From assembly GCA_964012715.1 (NCBI GenBank), contig CAXGUG010000033.1, forward strand, positions 1-32,833: 32,833 nt of DNA, read 5' to 3'. Positions 24,596 to 32,129 of this stretch are shown piece after piece. Within the stretch, counting starts at the first letter, position 1, and every line of letters begins with the position of its first letter. Both the position numbers and the translations under genes were made by a program. A model generated the notes under the pieces. It did not search any database. It was given only the letters and a program-made list of their open reading frames with translations, and had not been told where the DNA came from. Source of the stretch: UBA1479 sp964012715 (GTDB lineage Bacteria > Pseudomonadota > Alphaproteobacteria > Rhodospirillales > Casp-alpha2).

Positions 24596-25573
24596 TTACT
24601 TCAGCATCCCCGCTTCCTTGGCGGAGGCGGTGACGCCCTTGGCGAAATCGGACAGGAACTTGTCCGCGGCTTCGCCGTAAGCAAAGTCGACCGGCGCAAA
24701 GCCGCCTTCTTCCATCTTCTTACGGAAGGCAGGGTCTTCGTTGATCGCCTTGATCATCGCCGTCAGCTTTTGACGGATCGGTTCCGGGGTCGATTTCGGA
24801 ACGGCGATACCACGGTACGCGCCGGACACGATGTCGATGCCCAGTTCCTTGAACGTCGGCACGTCAGGGAAGCGCGGGTGGCGCTTTTCCATGGCGACGG
24901 CCAGCAGACGGGTTTTCTCATAGTTGGCGGCAACGGTGGTGAAGGCCATGGCGGCGGTCACCTGCTTGCCCATCAGGGCCGCGACGCTGGCGCCCGTGCC
25001 CTTGAAGGGAACATAGGTCGTCTTGACGCCGGCCAGCTTGTCGAAGCGGACCTGGGCCAAGTGCGGGGCCGTGCCCTTGCCCGAGCCGGAGAAGATCAGC
25101 TTGCCGGGGTTTTCCTTGGCGAACTTGATCAGGTCCTGCAGGGTCTTGAAGGGGCTGTCCTCGGTCACCACGATGGCGTCCGGGGTGTAGTGGAACCAGT
25201 ACAGCATGGTGATGTCGTCGGTCTTGTAGCCGACGTCTTTTTGCTGCGGTTGGAGGACGATGTGCGGCAGGTTGACGCCCATCATGGTGTAGCCGTCACC
25301 TTTCAGGGTGTTCAGGCTGGCCCAACCGACGGCGCCACCGGCGCCCGGCTTGTACGAAATCACTAGGTCCTGACCGAACTTGTCCTTGAAGAACGGCTGC
25401 TGCATGCGGGCGGTGATGTCGGATTCACCGCCGGGGCCGAAGGGAATGATGTAGCTGATGGGCTTTTCGGGATACTCGGCCTGGGCCGGGGTCGAAAACG
25501 CGGTCAGGCTCAGGCTGGCCGCGAACGCAACTGCCGCGCCCGCCAAAGCGAGCGCACGACGAGTGGACTTCAT
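24596..25573 (-). CDS. tctC: Tripartite tricarboxylate transporter substrate-binding protein (TctC/Bug family)
   Basis: A 325-residue periplasmic receptor with a Sec signal peptide (likely cut after AQA near residue 32). The mature sequence begins EYPEKPISYIIPFGPGGESDITAR, the Bug-family opening whose GPGG loop binds a ligand carboxylate, and continues with SYKPGAGGAVGWASL. The ATG at 25573 follows GGAGAGGAAACAG. A longer in-frame version upstream would lose the signal peptide, so I reject it. It lies 103 bases after the GntR gene. Bug proteins bind diverse carboxylates, and the divergent enolase-superfamily enzyme suggests a hydroxy or sugar acid. Confidence 0.94.
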   Translation of the reverse strand: MKSTRRALALAGAAVAFAASLSLTAFSTPAQAEYPEKPISYIIPFGPGGESDITARMQQPFFKDKFGQDLVISYKPGAGGAVGWASLNTLKGDGYTMMGVNLPHIVLQPQQKDVGYKTDDITMLYWFHYTPDAIVVTEDSPFKTLQDLIKFAKENPGKLIFSGSGKGTAPHLAQVRFDKLAGVKTTYVPFKGTGASVAALMGKQVTAAMAFTTVAANYEKTRLLAVAMEKRHPRFPDVPTFKELGIDIVSGAYRGIAVPKSTPEPIRQKLTAMIKAINEDPAFRKKMEEGGFAPVDFAYGEAADKFLSDFAKGVTASAKEAGMLK

Positions 25574-25621
25574 GTCTGTTTCCTCTCCAGATGGGTTGTG
25601 ATGTTTTGTTGTTATTAAGTA

Positions 25622-25648
25622 CGGTCGCCGGGTCGTTGCCCGGGACCG
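25622..25648. repeat. Stable hairpin between the GntR and tctC genes
   Basis: CGGTC plus CCGGG (25622-25632, one bulged G) pairs with 25639-25648 around a TCGTTG loop, giving 10 base pairs. No T-tract follows on the minus strand, so it is not a standard terminator. It could be a leader structure or a processing site in the tctC mRNA. Confidence 0.4.
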
Positions 25649-25676
25649 GGGCGAAGGTTGCCCAAGGGAAAATTCT

Positions 25677-26429
25677 TTAGCTAAGGTCTGGCGTCTGCTT
25701 TCGGGGTGACAGGTCGATGTCCAGCCGGACGACATCGCCCCGATATGTGATGTCGGCGACATAGATACAAGTGCCGCTCTGATCGCGGATCGTACGGCGA
25801 ACGTTGACCACCGGCGCGCCCATGGGCAGGTCCAGGTGTTCGGCGGCCTCTTGATTGGCGCCATCGACGATCAGCGTCTGATGCACGTTTTCGATGGTCA
25901 CGCCGGGCGTATTCGCCATCAGCGGAACGAGAACCTGGGTACGGAATTTTTCCGGGGCCAGCAGATAGATATCGGCGGCCAGATGCACGTCGATCAGGCA
26001 GAACGGATCGCCATCCCGATAGTGAACGCGCTTGATCCGCTGATAGGCCGTCGCCGGTTTACCTTCGCCGTCCAGAATGCGTGGCTGGCGCTCGGCGGTT
26101 TCGACCAATAGCAATTTGGGCTGCAGCGGTTCGACCAGGCGCAGGAACGAATTCCAGTCGGATGCCAGGGGCAGCCAGCGTTGATCGCGGGGTTCGCGCT
26201 CAACAAAGGTTCCCAGCCCATGGCGGCGGCGGACAAGGCCCTCGGCCTCGAGAATTTCAATCGCTTGCCGCATGGTCGCACGGGCCACGCCGAAGCGGGT
26301 CGCAAGGTCATCGATGGCGGGAAGTTGCTGTCCCAGCACCCAGGTGCCGCCCTCGATCTCGCCACGCAGGCTGTTCGCGACCTGGGCGTAAAGCGGCATG
26401 GTATGGCGGCGGGCATGGGGCGGGAGCAT
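25677..26429 (-). CDS. GntR family transcriptional regulator (HutC/UTRA type)
   Basis: A 250-residue regulator with an N-terminal GntR winged helix (about 11-80; GTWVLGQQLPAIDDLATRFG and ATMRQAIEILEAEGLVRRRHGLGTFV) and a C-terminal UTRA ligand domain (about 95-245). The domain pair marks the HutC subgroup, which senses small metabolites such as sugar derivatives or organic acids. I took the ATG at 26429; another at 26399 (MPLYAQVANSLR) is a common family start and could be the true one. Neither has a strong ribosome site. The frame stays open far upstream, but that part lies opposite the enolase-superfamily gene and is not real. It is divergent from that gene and upstream of tctCAB, so it probably represses both units. 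Confidence 0.92.
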   Translation of the reverse strand: MLPPHARRHTMPLYAQVANSLRGEIEGGTWVLGQQLPAIDDLATRFGVARATMRQAIEILEAEGLVRRRHGLGTFVEREPRDQRWLPLASDWNSFLRLVEPLQPKLLLVETAERQPRILDGEGKPATAYQRIKRVHYRDGDPFCLIDVHLAADIYLLAPEKFRTQVLVPLMANTPGVTIENVHQTLIVDGANQEAAEHLDLPMGAPVVNVRRTIRDQSGTCIYVADITYRGDVVRLDIDLSPRKQTPDLS

Positions 26430-26451
26430 CACGCGATCCGTCGTTGCGGTT

Positions 26452-26482
26452 ACATACTGCCGATAATATAGTCGTATGGACT
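26452..26482. promoter_or_regulatory. Candidate GntR operator in the divergent promoter region
   Basis: The 84-base gap between the GntR and enolase-superfamily genes holds two nested symmetries: CATAC (26453-26457) with GTATG (26474-26478) 16 bases apart, and AGTC-GTATG-GACT (26470-26482), which has the GT...AC symmetry seen at HutC-type sites. An A/T-rich core with ATAATATA (26463-26470) lies between them and may be a -10 element. Confidence 0.35.
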
Positions 26483-26513
26483 TATGGATGTCTATCACTG
26501 AAAGGGGCTTTTC

Positions 26514-27701
26514 ATGGCGTTGAACGGTCAACCCGCGCCAACGGCGACGCGGACGTTTCCTGATGGGGCGGTGCAATTGCGTCGGATCGATGCCTGGGCC
26601 CTGCGGGTCGCCATCGCCCGCCCGGTCGAAACCTCTTTCGGGATTATGCGCGACCGACCGGCGGTTTTCGTGCGGATCGAAGACACCGACGGCAATTTTG
26701 GTTTCGGCGAAATCTGGTGCAACTTCCCGGGCGTCGGGGCGGAACATCGCGTTCGCATGGCCATCGACGAACTGGCTCCGTTGCTGGCCGGAAAAGCCTT
26801 CGACAAGCCGGCTGATGCCTTCACCATGATGTGGGATCGGACCCGTGTGCGGGTCCTGCAAACCGGCGAGCCGGGGCCCTATAGCCAGGCCATCGCCGGG
26901 ATCGACATCGCGCTTTGGGATTTGGCGGCGCGGCAGGCGGGATTGCCGCTGCGGCGGTTTTTGTCGGATCAGGCGGTCGATGCCGTCCCTGCCTATGCCA
27001 GCGGCATTCACATCGCCATCGCCGCCGATGCGGTGCCCGAAGCCAGGGCCGAAGGCTTCCGTAACTTCAAGGTCAAGGTCGGGTTCGAAACCCAGGCGGA
27101 CCTGGCGGGCGTGGCGGCACTGCGCCAGTCGATGGCCACGGACGAACGCCTGTTCTCCGACGCCAATCAGGCCTGGGACCTGGACGGTGCGTTGGCCTTT
27201 GCCAAGGGCGCCACAGGCTTGGGTCTGGAGTGGCTGGAAGAACCGCTGCGCGCCGACGCCCCGACCGAACATTGGGTGCGCTTGGCGAAAGAAGGCGGCG
27301 TGCCGCTGGCGGCGGGTGAGAATTTCACCTGCGCCGACGATTTCGACGCCGCGTTGACGGCGGGGGCCTTGTCCTACGTTCAGCCCGACATGGCGAAGTG
27401 GGGCGGGGTGACGGGCTGCCTGCCGGTCGCACAGGCGATCCTGGATGCGGGGCGGACCTATTGCCCCCATTATTTGGGCGGCGGCTTGGGGTTGGTTGCC
27501 TCGGCCAACCTATTGGCCGCGGTCGGCGGGCCCGGTTTGCTGGAAGTGGACGCCAATCCGAACCCGTTGCGCTCGGAAGTGCCGGGTCTGACGATCAAGG
27601 ACGGCCTGTGCCATCTATCGTCGAACCCCGGTTTGGGCCTGGAGGCGCTGCCCGAAAGCCTGACGTCGAAGGTTACCCTCCATCAATCCTGGACGGCTTA
27701 A
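26514..27701 (+). CDS. Mandelate racemase/muconate lactonizing enzyme family protein (enolase superfamily)
   Basis: A 395-residue enzyme with an N-terminal capping domain and a TIM barrel. The KVK motif is at 186-188; the magnesium ligands appear to be Asp216 (SDANQAWD), Glu242/243 (WLEEP) and Glu269 (AAGENF). An Asp292 (QPDMAKWGG) and His319 (YCPHYLGGGLG) pair provides a second base, placing it in the mandelate racemase subgroup. Such enzymes remove the alpha-proton of a hydroxy or sugar acid, leading to racemisation or dehydration. The ATG at 26514 follows AAAGGGG. It is divergent from GntR-tctCAB, forming an uptake-plus-catabolism unit. About 20 residues precede the first capping-domain strand. 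The exact substrate cannot be assigned. Confidence 0.9.
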   Translation: MALNGQPAPTATRTFPDGAVQLRRIDAWALRVAIARPVETSFGIMRDRPAVFVRIEDTDGNFGFGEIWCNFPGVGAEHRVRMAIDELAPLLAGKAFDKPADAFTMMWDRTRVRVLQTGEPGPYSQAIAGIDIALWDLAARQAGLPLRRFLSDQAVDAVPAYASGIHIAIAADAVPEARAEGFRNFKVKVGFETQADLAGVAALRQSMATDERLFSDANQAWDLDGALAFAKGATGLGLEWLEEPLRADAPTEHWVRLAKEGGVPLAAGENFTCADDFDAALTAGALSYVQPDMAKWGGVTGCLPVAQAILDAGRTYCPHYLGGGLGLVASANLLAAVGGPGLLEVDANPNPLRSEVPGLTIKDGLCHLSSNPGLGLEALPESLTSKVTLHQSWTA

Positions 27702-27709
27702 CGCCGTCC
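27691..27709. repeat. Perfect hairpin spanning the stop codon of the enolase-superfamily gene
   Basis: GGACGGC (27691-27697) and GCCGTCC (27703-27709) flank a five-base loop, TTAAC, that contains the TAA stop. No T-tract follows, so it may protect the mRNA 3' end rather than terminate transcription. Confidence 0.45.
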
Positions 27710-27795
27710 TGGGTGCGGTGGGGGTTGTGCCGCTCTGAAAATCCATTAAATACAGTTAAAGTATGGGGAATATCAGGGCAGGAAGCATCATAACC

Positions 27796-28662
27796 ATGGC
27801 ACGCGATCCGAAAGTTATTTCGTTCTTCGACGACCGCACCTACACCATCACCCATATCGTCATTTGCCAGGAAACCGGCGTCGCAGCGATCATCGATCCG
27901 GTTTTGGATTACGACGCCGCTGCGGGGCGCACCTATAAGGAAAGCGCCGAGGCCGTGATCAATCAGGTTGGGCAAGACAATCTGAAGATCGAATGGATAT
28001 TGGAAACCCATGTCCATGCCGACCATTTGACCGCGGCGCCTTACATGAAGGATGCCCTGGGCGGAAAGACCGGGATCGGGGCCAACGTCGGCAAGGTCCA
28101 GGAAACCTTCAAGAAAATCTTCAACGCCGAAGACGCCTTCGCCACCGATGGCTCGCAGTTCGACCATCTGTTCGCCGACGGAGAGGAATTCCGAATCGGC
28201 AATTTGACTGCCCGTGTGATCCATACACCGGGCCATACCCCGGCCTGCGTCAGCTATGTGATCGGCGATGCGGTGTTCATCGGCGATACCATGTTCTCGC
28301 CAGATTACGGCACGGCGCGCTGCGACTTTCCCAATGGCGACGCCAAGCAGCTGTATCAGTCGATCCAGAAAATTCTCTCCCTGCCTGACGAGACGCGGAT
28401 TTTCTTGTGCCATGACTACATGCCCGGCGGTCGCGAGGTGATGATGCAGACGACCGTGGCCGAGCAGAAGGCGGCGAACATTCACCTGAAGGATTGCAAG
28501 GACGCGGACGCCTTCGCCGAAATGCGCAACACCCGCGACGCCAAGCTGTCGATGCCGGCGCTGATCATTCCGTCGGTTCAGGTCAATATGCGGGGCGGTC
28601 ATATGCCGCCGCCGGAAGACAACGGCGTCAGTTATTTGAAAACGCCGATCGACCTGCTGTAG
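27796..28662 (+). CDS. MBL-fold metallohydrolase, ETHE1/Blh persulfide dioxygenase-like
   Basis: A 288-residue metallo-beta-lactamase-fold protein. Metal ligands are visible in THVHADH (71-77), HTPGHTP (143-149, His147), FIGDTMF (Asp164) and LCHDYMPGG (His206). The SPDYGTARCDFPNGDA segment is characteristic of ETHE1/Blh-like proteins, which use a single iron to oxidise glutathione persulfide to sulfite. The Blh branch often sits near sulfide-responsive regulators, none of which is visible here. I chose the ATG at 27796, with AGGAAG upstream, over one 11 codons earlier that adds only MGNIRAGSIIT. The gene stands alone between the enolase-superfamily gene and the kinase cluster. The rhodanese-like and membrane partners often found with it are absent. 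Confidence 0.88.
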   Translation: MARDPKVISFFDDRTYTITHIVICQETGVAAIIDPVLDYDAAAGRTYKESAEAVINQVGQDNLKIEWILETHVHADHLTAAPYMKDALGGKTGIGANVGKVQETFKKIFNAEDAFATDGSQFDHLFADGEEFRIGNLTARVIHTPGHTPACVSYVIGDAVFIGDTMFSPDYGTARCDFPNGDAKQLYQSIQKILSLPDETRIFLCHDYMPGGREVMMQTTVAEQKAANIHLKDCKDADAFAEMRNTRDAKLSMPALIIPSVQVNMRGGHMPPPEDNGVSYLKTPIDLL

Positions 28663-28732
28663 CGCCCAGCGTTCCGACCAAAATCTGCCTGCATTCCGTG
28701 TGGACCTATTTTTCGCATTAGGTGCGTGACTT

Positions 28733-28770
28733 TAGTCTTATTGACTATAGGTTGAAGCGGACGGTTAACT
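28733..28770 (+). promoter_or_regulatory. Possible promoter with inverted repeat upstream of the histidine kinase
   Basis: TAGTC (28733-28737) and GACTA (28743-28747) form an inverted repeat with a five-base spacer. A TTGACT at 28741-28746 overlaps it and lies 18 bases before TTAACT (28765-28770), a weak sigma-70-like pair. The rest of the 199-base gap (28663-28861) shows nothing else. Confidence 0.3.
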
Positions 28771-28861
28771 CGCATCCAGGGGAAATCCAAAACGACCCAA
28801 GGGGGAATGGGGGCGTGCCGATTTGCGGTGCGGTAAGCATTCGGTTTGGAGGTGGCCAAAG

Positions 28862-30448
28862 ATGCCCTTGGCCCGGAACGCGATCGAGAACGCACTTGCC
28901 TGGCTGACGGTCCTGAGCGGGCTGTTGCTGGCGGCGGGCGTCTATATCGCGGTGCAGAGCCATCGCTCGGCCATGAGCTTCGTCGAACTTAGTGAATCGC
29001 AAAACGCCCTTGTTACCCAGTTGGCGACCTTCACGCGCATTCAGCACGAAATGGGTTACACCCGCTTCATTCACAATTTCAAAAACGGCGTGTTGCGTCG
29101 TGACGTCGACCTTTTGCGCGAGGCGCAGGGCAATATCGACAATGCACTTGCATCCTTGGACGACCTTCTGTCGCTCAATCCCAGTTTGAGAAGACTGTCT
29201 GAAAACCTGAAGGACACCCTGGCCGCCTATCAGGATAAAGCCGATCTGGCCGTGACGTTGGTCGGTGAGGGGGTGTCCTCGACCGACATCGATGCTGTCG
29301 TCAAAATCGACGACAGCCCCGCCGAAGCGGACCTTGCGGCGCTGTACGACGCGATTGACCAGACCCGGGCCACTCTATTGCGCCGCATTGACGAACAGAC
29401 CGCAGGGCAGGAACGGCAAACCAATCTGGAGTACGTCAAGGCGGCGGCATTGTTCGTTTTGGCGGCGGTGTTGATCTGGCTGAAGTTGGCTGTTCGCCGA
29501 CAGGTCATATCGTTGCTCATGGCGCGCGATACACTCAGTCGAATTGCCCAGCGGTTCTCGCGCCAAAAATTGCTGAACGAAAACGAAGGCGGCGGCGAGG
29601 ACCTGGAGGCGCGGATCGGTGACCTAACGCGGCGGATCGAAACGCAGCAACGGGATCTGTTGCAACATGCCGAGGCGTTGACCGCCGCCAACGAAGAGCT
29701 TGAACGCTTCGCCTATGTCGCCTCGCATGACCTGCAGGAACCGTTGCGGCGCATTCAATCCAATATCGACCTGATCGAGCTGAAGGCCAAACAAGACGGC
29801 ACGACCCTGGCGCCGGATACGGAAACTCGCCTGGAGCGCATCGCCAAGGCGGCCCAGCAAATGCGGCAGTTGATCCGTGATTTGTTGGAGTACTCACGGC
29901 GCGGAAACTGGGTGCCGGCGCTGCAGACCTTCAGCCTTGTGGCCCTGGTGGCCGAGGTCGCGAATGGCGCCGCGGAATCGCTCGCGGCCCAGGGCGGCGA
30001 CATTCAAATTTCGTCGGAGCCGTCGGAGATTCTGATGTCCGGTGACCGCGCGATGCTGGCCCAAGTGCTCAGCAATCTGATCGGCAATGCCAGGAAATAT
30101 GCGCGTCCGGATGTGCCGCCGCAGATCGGTGTGCACGTGGAATTGGGGATCAAAGAAGCGGTGTTGACCGTGACCGACAACGGCATCGGATTCGACCCCA
30201 AATACAGCGAGGAAATCTTCAAACCCTTCGTACGGTTGCAAGGGCGGTCGGTGGCATCGGGCTCGGGGATTGGGTTGTCGATAGTCAGACGGGTCGTCGA
30301 AAAACATGGCGGACGGGTAGACGCCATCGGTCAGCCGGGACAGGGGGCGACGTTTGTCGTTCATTTGCCATTGAGACCGACGGTCGAACTGGAGCCCGCG
30401 CCGGGAGCCCCGCAGGACGAGAGCGATCAGGAGGCCGCCCATGCATGA
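28862..30448 (+). CDS. Membrane sensor histidine kinase
   Basis: A 528-residue kinase with a first membrane helix (about 9-31), a mostly helical periplasmic region (about 35-190), and a second helix (about 193-209). A coiled-coil linker and HisKA domain follow, with the phospho-acceptor His289 in YVASHDLQEPLRR. The ATPase domain has an N-box near Asn409, DNGIGF (439-444) and GSGIGLS (467-473). The SHDLQEPLR type is typical of phytochrome-like kinases, which often pair with single-domain response regulators, as the next gene does. The ATG at 28862 follows GGAGGTGG; a start 13 codons earlier adds no conserved sequence. It overlaps the response regulator gene by 8 bases, so the two are probably partners. 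The sensed signal is not identifiable. Confidence 0.92.
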   Translation: MPLARNAIENALAWLTVLSGLLLAAGVYIAVQSHRSAMSFVELSESQNALVTQLATFTRIQHEMGYTRFIHNFKNGVLRRDVDLLREAQGNIDNALASLDDLLSLNPSLRRLSENLKDTLAAYQDKADLAVTLVGEGVSSTDIDAVVKIDDSPAEADLAALYDAIDQTRATLLRRIDEQTAGQERQTNLEYVKAAALFVLAAVLIWLKLAVRRQVISLLMARDTLSRIAQRFSRQKLLNENEGGGEDLEARIGDLTRRIETQQRDLLQHAEALTAANEELERFAYVASHDLQEPLRRIQSNIDLIELKAKQDGTTLAPDTETRLERIAKAAQQMRQLIRDLLEYSRRGNWVPALQTFSLVALVAEVANGAAESLAAQGGDIQISSEPSEILMSGDRAMLAQVLSNLIGNARKYARPDVPPQIGVHVELGIKEAVLTVTDNGIGFDPKYSEEIFKPFVRLQGRSVASGSGIGLSIVRRVVEKHGGRVDAIGQPGQGATFVVHLPLRPTVELEPAPGAPQDESDQEAAHA

Positions 30449-30887
30449 CCAAATGCTTTTTCTAATTGCGGATGATGATGCAGAGGACCGTGAACTCGTC
30501 CGCCTGGCATTCGAAGCTTCCGGCGTGTCGCATGAGCTGCATTTCGTCGCGGATGGGGAAGAACTCCTAGCCTACCTGAGCCATCAAGGAGACTATGCCG
30601 ACGCGTCATCCGCGCCGCGCCCGGACCTTATCCTGCTTGATCTGAACATGCCCCGTTTGGATGGGCATGGCGTGCTTCGCCGGATGAAACAGGATCCGCA
30701 TATCGCGGATATTCCGGTCATCGTGTTTACGACATCGTCAGCTGAAAGGGATATCGAAGAGACTTACAGACTTGGTGCTCAGTCCTATATCGAAAAGCCG
30801 TTTTCCTTCGATGAACAGGTTCGGCTGCTCCGCGAGATCGAGCGCTATTGGACGACGACGTCACGGTTGCCTGAAACGATGACGTGA
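30441..30887 (+). CDS. Single-domain response regulator (CheY/Rcp1-like)
   Basis: A 148-residue stand-alone receiver domain. The acidic pocket is Asp11-Asp13 (IADDDAED), the phospho-acceptor Asp67 (LILLDLNMPRLDG), the switch Thr97/98 (VFTTSS) and Lys119 (YIEKPFS). There is no DNA-binding output. The LNMPRLDGHGVL loop and the long alpha4 region resemble Rcp1-type regulators that receive phosphate from phytochrome-like kinases. The ATG at 30441 lies six bases after AGGAGG inside the end of the kinase gene. Its role is likely as a phosphate carrier between the upstream kinase and the hybrid kinase that follows. Confidence 0.94.
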   Translation: MHDQMLFLIADDDAEDRELVRLAFEASGVSHELHFVADGEELLAYLSHQGDYADASSAPRPDLILLDLNMPRLDGHGVLRRMKQDPHIADIPVIVFTTSSAERDIEETYRLGAQSYIEKPFSFDEQVRLLREIERYWTTTSRLPETMT

Positions 30888-32026
30888 TGGCGGGCCAATT
30901 GGAAATTGTCCTGGTCGATGACGACCCTGAATACCATGAGATTTTCAGGGACTATATCCAATTGGCATTGGCGGAGAACGACTACCATCTGGCCTGCTTC
31001 GATGATCGAACCGAAGCGTTACAAGCCCTTGATCAAAGTGCGGCGACCGCGGTGTTCGTCGACTATCGGATGGGGGCGGCGACCGGGATTGAATTTATCC
31101 GGGATTGCCACGTCGCGGGAGTGTCGGCGCCGTTCATTCTGTTGACGGGATTCGACACGCTGAGCGCCGAACGCGACGCCCTGGCGATCGGTGCCTTTGA
31201 CTACTTATCCAAAGACGATGTCCGCCCGACGATGCTGTCGCGTTGTATTCGCCATGCGACCAATACCTTGATGCGCGAAGAAGAATTGCGCGCGGCCTTG
31301 CGGCAGGCGCAGATCGCGATCGAGGCGCGCCAACAATTCCTGGGTAACATGAGCCACGAGATGCGAACCCCGCTGAACGGCATCATCGGGTTTGCGGAAT
31401 TGCTGGTTCTGAGAAACGGCGGTCAGCACGGAAAGGTCGAGGAGTACGCCAAGGGGATCAGGGAAAGCGGCTATCGACTGCTCGAACTTGTCGAAGGCCT
31501 GTTGTCGTTGGTCGAACAATCAAGCAGTCAGAAACTGGACAACCGGCCGACCGCGATGGCCGAGATCATCCCGCGGATCTGCGCCCGCTATCGATCGATG
31601 GCCGCGGCGCGAAATATCGATTTTGATATCGAACTGCAAAAATCCGGGTTGCGGGTTTTGGTCGATCGGGAATTGCTGGCGGTTGCCATCCGCCCGTTGG
31701 TGGACAACGCGGTCAAGTTTGCTGAAGCAGGCAACCATGTGACCGTTTCGGTCGATTTGGACGACGACCTGAACATTGCGATCGCCGACGACGGCCCAGG
31801 CATGCCGCGCGCGGTCGCCGAAGATGTGATGGCGCCGTTTGTCCTGACGGAATCATATCTGACCCGTAGCCATGGTGGGGCCGGGATCGGCCTTTCGGTT
31901 GCGCGAAATGCCGTCGCCGCGTTAGGGGGGCGGATGAAGATCGTCAGCGAACCGGGCGAAGGAACCAGCATCAGCGTACAGATCCCGGTTACGCTAACTG
32001 CTGAGCCTGAACTTATGCGGATGTGA
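30887..32026 (+). CDS. Receiver-histidine kinase hybrid protein (receiver first)
   Basis: A 379-residue soluble protein. The N-terminal receiver (about 5-125) has Asp10-Asp13, phospho-acceptor Asp59 (VFVDYRMG) and Lys109 (YLSKDD). After a short helix, the HisKA domain has His157 in NMSHEMRTPLNG, and the ATPase domain carries VDNAVKFAE, DDGPGMP and GGAGIGLSVARN. There is no membrane segment, so it takes its cue through the receiver. The order receiver-then-kinase is the reverse of ordinary hybrid kinases and suits a relay in which phosphorylation of the receiver controls kinase output. The ATG at 30887 forms TGATG with the previous stop; a GTG one codon earlier is also possible. Confidence 0.92.
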   Translation: MAGQLEIVLVDDDPEYHEIFRDYIQLALAENDYHLACFDDRTEALQALDQSAATAVFVDYRMGAATGIEFIRDCHVAGVSAPFILLTGFDTLSAERDALAIGAFDYLSKDDVRPTMLSRCIRHATNTLMREEELRAALRQAQIAIEARQQFLGNMSHEMRTPLNGIIGFAELLVLRNGGQHGKVEEYAKGIRESGYRLLELVEGLLSLVEQSSSQKLDNRPTAMAEIIPRICARYRSMAAARNIDFDIELQKSGLRVLVDRELLAVAIRPLVDNAVKFAEAGNHVTVSVDLDDDLNIAIADDGPGMPRAVAEDVMAPFVLTESYLTRSHGGAGIGLSVARNAVAALGGRMKIVSEPGEGTSISVQIPVTLTAEPELMRM

Positions 32027-32042
32027 TGGAAGGATACGGACA

Positions 32043-32074
32043 ATGCGCATGGTAGAATGCAAATAAGCATTCTA
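32043..32074 (+). promoter_or_regulatory. Perfect-arm palindrome overlapping a short leader ORF
   Basis: TAGAATGC (32053-32060) and GCATTCTA (32067-32074) form an 8-bp inverted repeat around AAATAA. An ATG at 32043 with GGAAGGA eight bases upstream begins a seven-codon frame (MRMVECK) whose TAA stop is in the loop. That frame is the same one used by the downstream kinase, but TAA (32064) and TAG (32073) interrupt it. No T-tract follows. It may be an operator, a leader-peptide structure, or a small insertion. Confidence 0.5.
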
Positions 32075-32129
32075 GACTATGCAGATCGGGGTGCCGGTCT
32101 GGATCGCGCACCGGCCAAGCTGGCGAGAA

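Noticed and set aside
26430..27470. Upstream in-frame extension of the GntR gene to nearly 600 residues
   Set aside because: The extension is the antisense of the enolase-superfamily gene and contains no domain. The GntR domain starts within a few residues of the ATG at 26399 or 26429.
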